A stretch of DNA of 64,000 nucleotides from Peribacillus glennii (GTDB taxonomy: Bacteria > Bacillota > Bacilli > Bacillales > DSM-1321): the NCBI RefSeq assembly GCF_003429105.1, contig NZ_QVTD01000012.1, positions 1 to 64,000 on the forward strand. Reading direction: 5' to 3'. The translations under genes were made by a program, and so were the position numbers. Positions 1 through 8,239 of this stretch are shown here, one piece after another. The notes beneath the pieces were generated by a model. That model saw only the letters and a list, made by a program, of their open reading frames with translations. It had not been told where the DNA came from and ran no database searches. The first letter of the stretch is position 1. Each line of letters starts with the position of its first letter.

Positions 1-368
1 TGGTCATGTTTTTTGCAAGGATCCCAATCATGTTTCTTGCAGCAATCATAGTGGTCCTCGTCATACCAGTAGTGCTTCTTGCAGTTATGCTTTTCCTTTT
101 CTTTCCCCCAATCATAATCGTCTTTTTTATGGGAATCATGGTCATATTTCTTACAATGCTCCCAATAATATTTCTTCCACCAATGATAATGCTCCTTGTC
201 ACACCAGTAATGCTTTTTGCAGTCATGACATTCTTTTTTATCTTTATCCCAACCCTGATCGTCTTTTTTGCAGGAATCATAGTAATATTTCTTGTGGCTA
301 TCATAGTAGTTTTTTAAATAACTGCAATGACAATAGTAACAATGCTCCTTGTGGCTGTAATAACCCAT
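1..368 (-). CDS. Cys/His/Lys/Tyr-rich tandem-repeat protein, C-terminus beyond window
   Basis: The minus frame is open from an ATG at 368, preceded by a GGGGGAAG ribosome binding site, to the window edge, so about 122 codons are visible and the 3' end is missing. The protein is almost entirely Lys, His, Cys, Tyr, Trp and Asp. It repeats with a period of about 47 residues: a KKDD element recurs, each time followed by C-KKHYW and a DxxHY segment. No signal peptide or membrane segment is visible. Low-complexity, Cys/Tyr/Lys-rich proteins like this are typical of spore coat layers, where they are cross-linked, and the coat-like genes next door fit that. This is inference; I do not recognise a named family. 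The alternating Cys/His content could also bind metal, notable beside a metal-oxidase operon. Confidence 0.7.
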   Translation of the reverse strand, partial: MGYYSHKEHCYYCHCSYLKNYYDSHKKYYYDSCKKDDQGWDKDKKECHDCKKHYWCDKEHYHWWKKYYWEHCKKYDHDSHKKDDYDWGKEKEKHNCKKHYWYDEDHYDCCKKHDWDPCKKHD

Positions 369-387
369 TTTGTCTTCCCCCTTCTGA

Positions 388-409
388 AACGGTATGCTAT
401 ATCATACGT
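388..409 (-). promoter_or_regulatory. Possible sigma-K-type -10 box within an inverted repeat
   Basis: Read on the minus strand, CATACCGTT (396-388) fits the sigma-K -10 pattern CATAnnnT, about 20 bases ahead of the partial repeat-protein start. It overlaps an imperfect inverted repeat, ACGTATG-n6-CATACCGT. No AC dinucleotide lies at the expected -35 distance, so the assignment is weak. Confidence 0.25.
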
Positions 410-510
410 TTTGAAGGACAAGCTGAAACGGCAAATGACATGAATTGAAAAAATACACTCTTATCCCCTCTTGTTTTATCTATGGGAAACAAAACTGATG
501 TCTTATGTAT

Positions 511-531
511 AACCCTTGCCATGCAAGGGTT
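511..531. terminator. Short hairpin after the CotB-like gene
   Basis: A perfect 9-bp stem, AACCCTTGC and GCAAGGGTT, with a 3-base loop lies 22 bases past the stop of the minus-strand gene at 553. There is no clear U-run, so termination is only suggested. Confidence 0.35.
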
Positions 532-552
532 GTTGAAACTCATGTGTGAGTG

Positions 553-1608
553 TTAAATCGTCATAAATAAAATGGAACGGAATGGTATCTCCCTTAATTT
601 TCCATTTTCCATCTGCAGGCCAACTGATTCTTCACTAACCTCATCCACAATCCCTACAAACACTTCATCTTTAAGCTGGATCTTTACTAGTTTCCGTAAT
701 TGCAGCAATAAAAAGATACTGAGATTCAGTTTAAAAAAGATCCGGATTAATTCCGGTGAGGAGGCAACTGTTTCCCCGAAATTGAAGGTTATCGATCTTC
801 GCAAACATGGATCGATATCTAACAACTCTGGTTCATGGGGCCGGTGCACGAAACGGTTTTGAAGTTTAATAAATCGTATTTGGGCAAATGGGATCAGGAA
901 TTCCTTCATGTCATCCTTTAACATCACAAAATCTTTGCCAACAACTTCTACTCTACCCATTAAAATTACACTTTCGTCACTGGCCGTTTCTTGCTGGCTT
1001 GGTTCCTGCTCTTGAAGACCCCTGTTTGACTTCCGCTTTTTTGCTTTTTGCCATCTAATATATATTTTATTTTTTCTTTTCACTCCTTTTCGAACCGGTT
1101 TCTTTTCGGCTATGTCCGGCTCGTCGAGAAGCAGTGTACCAGTTGAACGGGACGTCGTTACCTCTTCTTGCGGCAAGGTGTTCGAATTCCCTGGAAATGA
1201 TGCGGCTTTCCTTGCACGGGGAGAACGATTTAGTCCGGCTTCTCCTATTTCGCGGGATGTAACGCCTTCATCGGCTTGCTCTTCTTCCGCTTGTTCCTCT
1301 TCATCAGGTTCTTCGCCGATTTTCAGCTCGACCCACTGTCCTGATAATCCTTCAAAAGCCCGCATCAGTCCTTCTTCGGACCGTTCATTGGATAACGCCA
1401 AGTCCAACAGCAATTCATTTGCGGCATCAATTCTTTCCTCAAGCTCTTCTGTCTCCGCCTCTGGGAGGCAAGACGTGGGAGAAGGAAATTTAGGAGTTTC
1501 CAGACAGTCGGGGCAGCAAAGTTCCGGGATGCAAAAATCATCAGGAGCATTGGGCGCGACAATTTCCGGACAACGGATACCTTCCTTTTTACGTTTCCTT
1601 CTTTTCAC
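553..1608 (-). CDS. CotB-like spore-coat-type protein with two small-barrel domains
   Basis: The longest frame opens with ATG at 1623, but those bases are themselves the ribosome binding site (GGAGGTGA) for a GTG at 1608, so I take the GTG start (351 residues). The N-terminus is basic (KRRKRKK), followed by a Cys-rich stretch (ELCCPDC), an acidic region rich in Glu runs, and a basic linker. The C-terminal 140 residues hold two short beta-barrel-like units: GRVEVVGKDFVML...IPFAQI, and FVGIVDEV...EIPFRSI, joined through FNFGETV. The same layout and the NFGETV motif occur in the 181-residue protein at 7448, so these two are clearly related. The pattern resembles the repeated domain of Bacillus CotB (DUF2642-type). 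A spore coat role is inferred from that and from the neighbourhood. Confidence 0.7.
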   Translation of the reverse strand: MKRRKRKKEGIRCPEIVAPNAPDDFCIPELCCPDCLETPKFPSPTSCLPEAETEELEERIDAANELLLDLALSNERSEEGLMRAFEGLSGQWVELKIGEEPDEEEQAEEEQADEGVTSREIGEAGLNRSPRARKAASFPGNSNTLPQEEVTTSRSTGTLLLDEPDIAEKKPVRKGVKRKNKIYIRWQKAKKRKSNRGLQEQEPSQQETASDESVILMGRVEVVGKDFVMLKDDMKEFLIPFAQIRFIKLQNRFVHRPHEPELLDIDPCLRRSITFNFGETVASSPELIRIFFKLNLSIFLLLQLRKLVKIQLKDEVFVGIVDEVSEESVGLQMENGKLREIPFRSILFMTI

Positions 1609-1895
1609 TTGGTCACCTCCCATCTGCCAGGAAAAACGATTCTTATATATTCTTGTGAAAAAAACAGCCTAATTTGCATAAATTTTGCGTTAACAACTGG
1701 AATCAACAATCAGATTTCGCCACGTGACTATCATTCACAGTTCATATTATGTTACCGGTACAGCGGGGGTACCTTGAGAGTTGGTTAAACACACAATTGC
1801 CCATATAAATTTTCACTCAAGAGGGCTGATGCTTATTCAGGTAAAAATGTCTCACATAGTATATTACTAACTTGTTGGAAGGAGTTAGGTTGAAA

Positions 1896-2174
1896 ATGAC
1901 AGATTTCCAGCATTGTGCGAGTTGCGGAAAGACCCATCACGGCTTTACAAGGCGGCATCGGGAGCTGGAAACATTCTTGGGTCCGTGCTGTGCCTCTGCT
2001 TGTTTAATAAGGTTCTTTGACAAGGATAATCCAGTGGAAATCATCGACAAATTCTTCACATCCCTGCCAGAAATCGACAAATTGGTAAAAGAAGCTCGCT
2101 TATTGCCGCCTCTAAAAAACCGCAAATTGTTTAAACATAGTTCCCTTGCCTTGGACAGTTGGAGACTTCAGTAA
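1896..2174 (+). CDS. Small Cys-rich protein of unknown function
   Basis: This encodes about 92 residues. GGAAGGAG lies at 1877-1884; a TTG at 1890 (5-base spacing) and the ATG at 1896 (11-base spacing) are both possible starts, and I chose the ATG. The N-terminal half has a CASCGK pair and a second Cys pair in GPCCASAC, a pattern that could bind one metal ion. The C-terminal half is helical and ends in a basic stretch. I do not recognise the family. It lies between two coat-like genes in divergent orientation to the first, which hints at, but does not prove, a sporulation role. Confidence 0.6.
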   Translation: MTDFQHCASCGKTHHGFTRRHRELETFLGPCCASACLIRFFDKDNPVEIIDKFFTSLPEIDKLVKEARLLPPLKNRKLFKHSSLALDSWRLQ

Positions 2175-2204
2175 TGAAGAGGCGCAGCGCTTTAACCTCT
2201 TCAT
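2174..2204 (+). terminator. Hairpin at end of the Cys-rich small gene
   Basis: ATGAAGAGG pairs with CCTCTTCAT around a 13-base loop and overlaps the stop codon region. There is no U-run, so it may act as an RNA 3'-end structure rather than a classical terminator. Confidence 0.35.
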
Positions 2205-2306
2205 AACACAGTTTGCTGAAAATCAATCAAAATAGTCTCTTGGATACCACTAAACTAAATAGAGATTCTGACGGCTGTTAAAGAAAAATTGAAGGAGGAA
2301 GAGTAA

Positions 2307-2789
2307 ATGAGCAGGAACCGTCATTGTAACTGTTCTGAATGCAGAAAGTTCCGCCAAAACCGAAAGAAGTGCGAAAGTAAAGATGTTCATCAGCATGACC
2401 ATGTTTCACCTGAATTTGGCAGAAGATTTGAAGAGAGATTTGACGAGTGTTTCGAGGATGATTTTGAGGAAAGATTTGAAAATCGTTTTGAGAATCGATT
2501 CGACAAATGCTTCGATAGGCGCTTCCTATGCGGGGACCGTTTCCACCTCCGGTTAGCCGGATTGCAAAGCGGATTGGCCTTTAGATTGCGCCAGCTGCTT
2601 GACCATGATGTCAAAATTGAGTGTGAAGATGAGGAAATAGAAGCCAGAATTGACCATGTCGGAACAGATTTTATAGAGGTCATGATGCTTAAAGAAAAGA
2701 AAAATAGAAGAGTGAAAGAAGATTGTGGCTGCAAAGGGAAGTTCCGCATCATTCCTTTTGAAAAAATTAAATTCGTGGAATCGTTGTAA
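2307..2789 (+). CDS. Coat-like protein: charged Phe/Arg/Glu repeat region plus one small-barrel domain
   Basis: This 160-residue protein starts at an ATG 9 bases after GGAGGAAG. Residues 1-25 carry CNCSECRKFR, a Cys motif. Residues about 35-75 are a low-complexity repeat in which RFE/RFD units recur every four residues (RFEERFDECFEDDFEERFENRF). From about residue 80 there is one copy of the small-barrel unit also seen in the genes at 553 and 7448: LLDHDVKIECEDEEIEARIDHV followed by a Cys insertion (DCGCKGKF) and IIPFEKIKF. It faces the MnxG operon convergently. The shared domain suggests a spore-surface protein that assembles with the neighbouring paralogs. The function is unknown and the relationship rests on reading the motifs by eye. 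Confidence 0.65.
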   Translation: MSRNRHCNCSECRKFRQNRKKCESKDVHQHDHVSPEFGRRFEERFDECFEDDFEERFENRFENRFDKCFDRRFLCGDRFHLRLAGLQSGLAFRLRQLLDHDVKIECEDEEIEARIDHVGTDFIEVMMLKEKKNRRVKEDCGCKGKFRIIPFEKIKFVESL

Positions 2790-2824
2790 GAAAATATTAG
2801 GGGGTGGAGATTTATATGTAGCAC

Positions 2825-2858
2825 TAAGAAACGATGTTGATGGCAACATCGTTTCTTA
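2825..2858. terminator. Perfect 15-bp hairpin between convergent genes
   Basis: TAAGAAACGATGTTG pairs exactly with CAACATCGTTTCTTA around an ATGG loop, 36 bases after the stop of the gene at 2307. No long T-run follows in either direction. Its position between convergent transcription units suggests bidirectional termination. Confidence 0.55.
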
Positions 2859-2902
2859 ATGCGAAATTGACTATAGGTGCGGGACTATATGCTCCTAATC
2901 TG

Positions 2903-2948
2903 GCTATACGCTCTGCAATTGCTATACGCTCTGCAATGGCTATACGCC
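2903..2948. repeat. 18-bp direct repeat, about 2.5 copies
   Basis: GCTATACGCTCTGCAATT is followed at once by the same unit with a final G, then by the first nine bases again. It lies in the spacer downstream of mnxG. No function can be read from it. Confidence 0.75.
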
Positions 2949-3009
2949 AAACTCGGGAAAAATGTCCGAAGTTAACCTTTCCGGGCTGATTGCACCTGGA
3001 CTATAACTA

Positions 3010-6000
3010 TCATTCCAACAATGGCAAGTGCGGCTGAGGCTTGCCATGGACCCGAATAATTCCCCACATTCCCTGTTCGATATCCCACCGGACATTTCCA
3101 GACCGATACATATAATCTCCTGGGAAGTTCAAAATACCGCCAGCGCCGCCAATAAGGAATAAGTCATCTGTTGCTCCCGCGACACTATGACCGACGAATG
3201 AAACGTTCCGGGAAAATACATCAAGCGGGTTGAACTTCCATTGGTGGCCATGAATATGAAAGGTATGCGATCTGCGCCGCTCGGATGGATTCGCAAGACG
3301 CACGGTTACCGGATCGCCCGGATATGCTTCAAAAACAGGGGTCGCCGGGTCGCCAAATACTTTTGAACTGAATAAGTCTGCTAACACAGGGTGGTCCCGA
3401 AAGCGGTTAATAAGTCTTTCCGTGCGATAGTTAAAACCGCGGGAACCGTTATCATAGGTATCCGCTATGTCAAATTCCTCCGGTTCCGGCACGATACCTG
3501 CCATCGGATCAACTATTAATATGCAAGCTTTATCTTCCAGCCTTAAACCATCATGCATGATTAACACAAATTCTCTTGTAGTCGGCAATAACGGGTTCCT
3601 AAGGATGACACTCGTGCCCGTACTGACAGGCTCCAGCGTATTTGGGTCAAGGTATCTCGTAAAACGGGGCTCTGCTATAAACGCCCCAAAGGTTCCAAAT
3701 GAACGGTGATTTCGCAAATCCGCCATATCCCATAAAGCACAGGTGCCAACTGCATCACCGACATGCCAGCGATACGTAATTTCTTCACCGGGACCGACCG
3801 TTTGATCCGGATTGAACCCGACAGTATCCCCGCTTGATGTCGTCACATCATAATCAAGCAAACTGCTTGGATGCATTGAAATACGTACTGAAGGAGGATA
3901 AAAGGCCTGTTCCTTCACTGGTGGATACGGATGGATGCCGTCCGGGAAGGGGAATAATTCAAATCTTAACCGGCTTGTTAAGGTAACTTCAACAAGATCA
4001 CCAGTATTTCCCCTCAAAACAAGCGGCTCCGGATTCTTTCTTCCTGACAGGATATCCTCCACATCCTCTTCCAGGGCAAAAACAATGCCATAAGGGTCGT
4101 GGTCCCCATAGGAATTATAAATAATCGGGGTTTGGAACGCGACAACACGAAAGCGTCGAATCGGTGCGCCCTCAGGAAAATCTGCCAAATCAGGAGGCAA
4201 GGTACTTTGCGGATCGGCAAGGGCAGGTGGCTCACCAGTTACTTCAGGCAGGGCGCTTCTCCTGCGGGGAGGCCATGGCCGGTCGATAAGGGGGATAAGG
4301 TCATCCACTTCGTGGTCAAACGCTCGAACCAATCCCCATGTGCCATTCCAGACATCTTCCTCCGTCTCGAACGCCCACAAATAATCGCCTGCCTTTGGGA
4401 TTCCCAGCTCAAGAGTAAATGACTCTGCAATTCCGATATGCTGTTGGTCCCTGAGGACAGAATCGTTATCCGGGTGCTCCGATTTCCACTTCAAACCATG
4501 CATAACGAAGCTGTGGGATTCCTCATGGGCGCCCTGCAACAGCCGAACCCGAATCGGATCGCCCCCATAAGCGCGCAAAATCGGCGTAACGGGATCTCCT
4601 CCCACAAACGAGCTGAATGAATAAGCCGGGTCGCAATCCTTGCCGAGGCGGAATTGCAGTGGCTCATTTTTATAGTTGACGGCAAATATTCCAGGGTCAT
4701 CCGTTGAACCCGGAAAATCCGGCGGTTCAATCGGTCGGCCATCTTTATCGAACAGTAATGTGAAATCCTGGACAAATAAAGCGAAATCCCGGTAATCAGG
4801 AATGATTGGATTCACCACGGTAACCTGTGCCCCCCGGTCTGTCTCCTCACCGGTTCGTGAATCCAATACCTTGGAAAAACGCGGCTGAACACAGCCTGCA
4901 CCAAACACCCCGTGTTGCTGGTAAGAAACAGGGAATAGGTGATCATGGAAAAAAAACGCCTTTAATTCCGACTCTGCAAACCACTCATACCGGATCGTCT
5001 CACCAGGCAGGACGGAACTGTCATAATTCCAGCCTACATTTGAACCATCTGAAACAAGGACATCAAACTTTACGAAGTGAACATGAAATCCACATTCATA
5101 GGTTCTTGTCACAAGCTGGAACGCGTCTCCATCCAGGACATGTGGCATCCGGTTGGTAAAATTCATCCTGATGCAAGAGCCGGCTTCCATGTGGAGCACA
5201 AGAGGTTCGGGTTCTTTTCTTCCCGAGAGAACATCATCAAGGTCTTTATCGAGTACATAAAATCTTGCTTTTGGATCATTCCAGCCGGCTTTATTGTAAA
5301 CGACCGGCATTTCAATCACAGAGACATCAAATTCTACGACCACCGGATTTCCAAGGCACGAATCGGTAAAAACCGCTCCCGGCCTTGCATTCGGGACGGC
5401 TGCATTTCTTTCAAGCTCTGTCATTTCCCTGCCACCGACGATACCAAGCGGCGGCCTTGGAGCCTTACATCCAACCTTACCGGGAATAAAATTAGGAAAA
5501 CCGGGCTTTTCCTTCGTTGGCTTTGGCGGACAGGGCCTGTCAGGCAAGGGCTGAAGCGGAGCAATCGGTATGCCGTTCGGATAGCATTGGCTGCCATTCT
5601 GGAGCGTATCGAATATACGGTTGATTCCCCACATCCCAGCTTCAAAGTGCGGGTACAAATGGCAGTGGAGGATTACATCCCCAATGCTTCCCGACAAGCT
5701 CCCCATTCCATATAGTGGCTGCACATTGTAATGCGATTGAGGGCTAATCGCCTGAACATCCACAAGTTCAGAATGGATATTCGTTTGATCTTTTAGCCAC
5801 TGATGCACATGGTAGTGAAAGGTGTGTGTTTCCTTAACACCTGCATGAATTAACCGTATCCTAGTGGGGTCGCCTCTGTAGCCGCGTAAGATCGGTGTCG
5901 CCGGATCACCGAACACCCAAGAATCATGGTGAACCTCTTCCCCATCCACATCCGGGCTGACAACACCTTCTTCGATCAGCCTTTTCCGATTATATAACGG

Positions 6001-6666
6001 CTCGAATCGGTAATTCACACCATGAAACGAATCCACATCCTGTCCGGTCACAGGGTGGATTGGCCGGTTTCCGGTTATATCATCCACTTCCATTTCATCA
6101 TGGAAAAACCAGGCAAACTCCCGGAATGAAGGCAGAAACGGATTATGGACATCTGCATATACTCCGCTATTAATCGGCCCGCCGGTTACGGGATCCGTCC
6201 ACCACGAACCCCTTCTTTGAACTAGCAGGGCACCGAAAAGGGCTTGGAGGCTGGATCCCTGCTCTGTACTGGACACATTTCCAAGGTCCGTAAAAAAATA
6301 AATCCCTTCATTAGTTGTATTGATTGTGTACAGGATCGTTGTTCCAGGCTCAGCTAACGAGCTTGGATTTAATCCCACATTTGCCCCGTCAGAAGTCAAA
6401 ACGTTATAATCCGCTTCCTGGAAATGCATACCCGCGGCAAGTTTAAGCCGATTTTCAAAAAGGATTTCCACTATATCCCCTTCATTCGCCCTGATAGTAA
6501 GCGGCTGAACAAGCTCTACAGGTGTAAAGGGATTTTTATCAACGAGTTCTTTTACCTTCGACAGATTTTCCTTTAATACATACATCCTTCCATCCGGATT
6601 ATGATCGCCGAAGTTGTTAATCACTATGCGAATTGGAATGGCGACAACATGAAAACGCCTGATCAT
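3010..6666 (-). CDS. mnxG: MnxG-type multicopper oxidase (putative Mn(II) oxidase)
   Basis: At 1218 residues this matches the unusual length of MnxG, the spore-surface multicopper oxidase of Mn-oxidising Bacillus strains, which oxidises Mn(II) to Mn(IV) oxide. Cupredoxin-type openings recur (HVVAIP at about 6, EMPVVYN at about 452, FRVVAFQTPIIYN past 800), giving three repeated units that each look like a domain pair. All four copper motifs are visible: HTFHYHVHQW at about 281-290; HCHLYPHFEAGM at about 334-345, with the H-C-H-x3-H-x4-M pattern of a type 1 site; FHVHF at about 527; and FFFHDHLF at about 571. The HCH-type motifs thus precede the other two, the reverse of a laccase, as described for MnxG. 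Later motifs (FVMHGLKW, HTFHIHGHQW) look like partial sites. No signal peptide is seen. It ends a five-gene operon, with a GGGGGAAG ribosome binding site. Confidence 0.92.
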   Translation of the reverse strand: MIRRFHVVAIPIRIVINNFGDHNPDGRMYVLKENLSKVKELVDKNPFTPVELVQPLTIRANEGDIVEILFENRLKLAAGMHFQEADYNVLTSDGANVGLNPSSLAEPGTTILYTINTTNEGIYFFTDLGNVSSTEQGSSLQALFGALLVQRRGSWWTDPVTGGPINSGVYADVHNPFLPSFREFAWFFHDEMEVDDITGNRPIHPVTGQDVDSFHGVNYRFEPLYNRKRLIEEGVVSPDVDGEEVHHDSWVFGDPATPILRGYRGDPTRIRLIHAGVKETHTFHYHVHQWLKDQTNIHSELVDVQAISPQSHYNVQPLYGMGSLSGSIGDVILHCHLYPHFEAGMWGINRIFDTLQNGSQCYPNGIPIAPLQPLPDRPCPPKPTKEKPGFPNFIPGKVGCKAPRPPLGIVGGREMTELERNAAVPNARPGAVFTDSCLGNPVVVEFDVSVIEMPVVYNKAGWNDPKARFYVLDKDLDDVLSGRKEPEPLVLHMEAGSCIRMNFTNRMPHVLDGDAFQLVTRTYECGFHVHFVKFDVLVSDGSNVGWNYDSSVLPGETIRYEWFAESELKAFFFHDHLFPVSYQQHGVFGAGCVQPRFSKVLDSRTGEETDRGAQVTVVNPIIPDYRDFALFVQDFTLLFDKDGRPIEPPDFPGSTDDPGIFAVNYKNEPLQFRLGKDCDPAYSFSSFVGGDPVTPILRAYGGDPIRVRLLQGAHEESHSFVMHGLKWKSEHPDNDSVLRDQQHIGIAESFTLELGIPKAGDYLWAFETEEDVWNGTWGLVRAFDHEVDDLIPLIDRPWPPRRRSALPEVTGEPPALADPQSTLPPDLADFPEGAPIRRFRVVAFQTPIIYNSYGDHDPYGIVFALEEDVEDILSGRKNPEPLVLRGNTGDLVEVTLTSRLRFELFPFPDGIHPYPPVKEQAFYPPSVRISMHPSSLLDYDVTTSSGDTVGFNPDQTVGPGEEITYRWHVGDAVGTCALWDMADLRNHRSFGTFGAFIAEPRFTRYLDPNTLEPVSTGTSVILRNPLLPTTREFVLIMHDGLRLEDKACILIVDPMAGIVPEPEEFDIADTYDNGSRGFNYRTERLINRFRDHPVLADLFSSKVFGDPATPVFEAYPGDPVTVRLANPSERRRSHTFHIHGHQWKFNPLDVFSRNVSFVGHSVAGATDDLFLIGGAGGILNFPGDYMYRSGNVRWDIEQGMWGIIRVHGKPQPHLPLLE

Positions 6667-6686
6667 CGACTTCCCCCGTTTCGTTA

Positions 6687-7067
6687 CTACGTCATATCAT
6701 TTAATTCCGGTATTCTCGGCTCTCCCGGACGTTCAATATAAAAGACTTCGATGTTATGAACGTGGATAAACCATATCCTGTTTTCCAAGGGCTGAAAATG
6801 CGTCGTTTCAACGGCAATCTCAATCATATCCTCGACCACGTCAAGAATTTCCCCGATAAACATAAATGGATACGAGGGCGAGAGCACAAACACCTTGCTC
6901 CCGATACCTTCCCGAAAATGATTTATGAGCTCCTCATCATGGATCTCATTTATCGGCCTGTCATCCACCGCTCTTCCCTGTTGCTCAAATGAATCTGACC
7001 TTAAAGCTTCAGGATTTCCATCGGGCCGAGATGAGTGCCTTCTTCGATTAGAGTGATGCTGGGCCAT
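6687..7067 (-). CDS. mnxF: MnxF-position small subunit of the Mn oxidase complex
   Basis: This 126-residue protein starts 11 bases after AAAGGAGG and stops 20 bases before mnxG. The first 45 residues are His/Arg/Ser-rich and look disordered. The remainder is a single small-barrel unit: GIGSKVFVLSPSYPFMFIGEI, then DVVEDMIEIAVE, then WFIHVHNIEVF. In studied Mn-oxidising Bacillus, mnxE and mnxF lie directly upstream of mnxG and their products purify with MnxG as a copper-binding complex. The name here rests on position, size and the HxH in FIHVHN, not on a sequence match I could verify. It shares its fold pattern with the coat-like genes nearby. Confidence 0.65.
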   Translation of the reverse strand: MAQHHSNRRRHSSRPDGNPEALRSDSFEQQGRAVDDRPINEIHDEELINHFREGIGSKVFVLSPSYPFMFIGEILDVVEDMIEIAVETTHFQPLENRIWFIHVHNIEVFYIERPGEPRIPELNDMT

Positions 7068-7096
7068 GCTGATATCCTCCTTTCTTACCTTCCTTC

Positions 7097-7396
7097 TTAT
7101 GTGAGAGGGATTCGGGCTTCACAATCAAAGTTTGGAGTCCAGTGGGCGATTTTTTCGAGTGGAATGGATAATGGTGTGGGAAATTGAAAGAATGGGGCAT
7201 TTAATATTTTAATAGTTGTTGGAAAAATTGTAAGATGGCCCCCTTCCACTTCGACGATCGGTCCGCAAAAAATCGGCCTGAATGTCTGTCCCAGCAAATT
7301 TAACTGTGTGGATTCCGTGACAATTAGAATGCTTTCACCGATCAGGTTATTTAGCTCCACGAATAATTCGTCGCTTCTGGTATGTGTCCGTTTCAT
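7097..7396 (-). CDS. mnxE: MnxE-position small subunit of the Mn oxidase complex
   Basis: This 99-residue protein has an AAAGGAG ribosome binding site and sits 29 bases upstream of the mnxF-like gene. It carries the small-barrel pattern: LNNLIGESILIVTEST, GPIVEVEGGHLTIFP, and SIPLEKIAHW near the end. MnxE of Mn-oxidising Bacillus is a small protein encoded two genes before mnxG, which is the position seen here. Assignment is by gene order and size. The E and F labels could be swapped if the order differs in this species. There is no signal peptide; the product probably reaches the spore surface by assembly from the mother cell, as inferred for the whole operon. Confidence 0.6.
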   Translation of the reverse strand: MKRTHTRSDELFVELNNLIGESILIVTESTQLNLLGQTFRPIFCGPIVEVEGGHLTIFPTTIKILNAPFFQFPTPLSIPLEKIAHWTPNFDCEARIPLT

Positions 7397-7447
7397 TTTT
7401 ACATCTCCTTTCTTCAGGCATTATCAGTGAGTTTTAAAAAATAACCT

Positions 7448-7993
7448 TTATTGAAACATTTTTTTAATCTGCTTCTTGCCGATTATTGATACAAGACTCA
7501 AAAAACGTATGCTTTGAACGCCCGCTATCTGTTTCAGCTCTACTTTCATTTCTTCATTTAACAACGAAAGCAGCAAGGTTTGTTTATCAGCATGCTTTAT
7601 TTTTCCAAATAACGTGTCAGTTTCTGTCCTTATTTTCACCCATGTATCTTTCCATGACCGTAAATTGGTGGCAAACGATTCTTCGTAAAATTGCTGGATC
7701 AATGCATCTCTTTTAGACACTGTTTCCCCGAAGTTATAGAGCAGTTTCCGTTTTAGGTCATTGTCATATATAAAATATTGGTGGCTGTTTGAAAAATTTG
7801 GAACTCCTTGGGGTATATTAGCTGATTCGATCGCTTGATAAGGAATCCAAATACGATCCTTCAAATTCGTTACCATTACGAAATCACGTCCTATGGCGTT
7901 TACTTTGCCCAGGGTGTGCACCGTCTCGTCACCTATTTTTGAATAGATCACTACTTGTTGATTCCGCTTCATCTTAAAGAATCGCTTCAGCAT
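7448..7993 (-). CDS. Two-domain small-barrel protein of the mnx-like operon
   Basis: This 181-residue protein overlaps the preceding gene by TAATG, so the two are probably translationally coupled. It contains two barrel-like units: HTLGKVNAIGRDFVMVTN with IWIPYQAI (residues 27-58), and VKIRTETDTLFGKIKHAD with a degenerate end (about 120-155). They are joined through YNFGETVSKRDALIQQFY. The C-terminal part of the coat-like gene at 553 has the same order of motifs, including FNFGETV, so the two are paralogs. The N-terminus (MLKRFFKMKRNQQ) is basic. It may be the local counterpart of an upstream mnx gene, but I cannot say which. A structural or assembly role with the MnxE/F-like proteins is inferred. 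Confidence 0.65.
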   Translation of the reverse strand: MLKRFFKMKRNQQVVIYSKIGDETVHTLGKVNAIGRDFVMVTNLKDRIWIPYQAIESANIPQGVPNFSNSHQYFIYDNDLKRKLLYNFGETVSKRDALIQQFYEESFATNLRSWKDTWVKIRTETDTLFGKIKHADKQTLLLSLLNEEMKVELKQIAGVQSIRFLSLVSIIGKKQIKKMFQ

Positions 7994-8211
7994 TAGCGGT
8001 TTTTTTTTTCGGGAGCTGCCTCCGCGATCTTCAATAGGTTCGCCTGTTCCATATACTCGCTAAAAATCCTGATTTCCTCAGTAGGTGTGGCACCAGGAGG
8101 TGAAGTTATGCCTTCACTGGTCTTATATATCCCATCTTTGGTTCTGTTTTCATGCTTCCTTTTTTCCAACAACAGAGCGGTATACTCATCAAGCCTCATC
8201 CTCAGTTTCAC
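7993..8211 (-). CDS. Small hydrophilic first gene of the mnx-like operon
   Basis: A GTG start at 8211 follows a GGGGGG ribosome binding site and gives 72 residues; an internal ATG at 8199 is also possible. The product is charged and largely helical (LDEYTALLLEKRKHENR), with a Pro/Gly turn in the middle. No domain is recognised. The stop codon overlaps the start of the next gene (TAATG), which supports it being real and co-translated. It lies directly behind a sigma-K-like promoter, so it is probably the promoter-proximal gene of the Mn-oxidase operon. Confidence 0.6.
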   Translation of the reverse strand: MKLRMRLDEYTALLLEKRKHENRTKDGIYKTSEGITSPPGATPTEEIRIFSEYMEQANLLKIAEAAPEKKNR

Positions 8212-8239
8212 CTTATCCCCCCTTGTGCTATTTCATGAA

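Noticed and set aside
6-317. Plus-strand hydrophobic 103-codon frame
   Set aside because: It is the antisense shadow of the Lys/His/Cys-rich repeat gene; a Lys-rich sequence read backwards gives Phe/Leu/Ile runs. There is no ribosome binding site.
1112-1672. 186-codon plus-strand Ser-rich frame
   Set aside because: Antisense shadow of the acidic region of the CotB-like gene; Glu codons read backwards as Ser/Phe.
2903-2948. 18-bp tandem repeat considered as a regulatory array
   Set aside because: It lies downstream of the 3' ends of both flanking genes, so it has no promoter to act on.
5077-5715. 212-codon plus-strand frame inside mnxG
   Set aside because: Antisense to the continuous oxidase frame, with no ribosome binding site and no domain.
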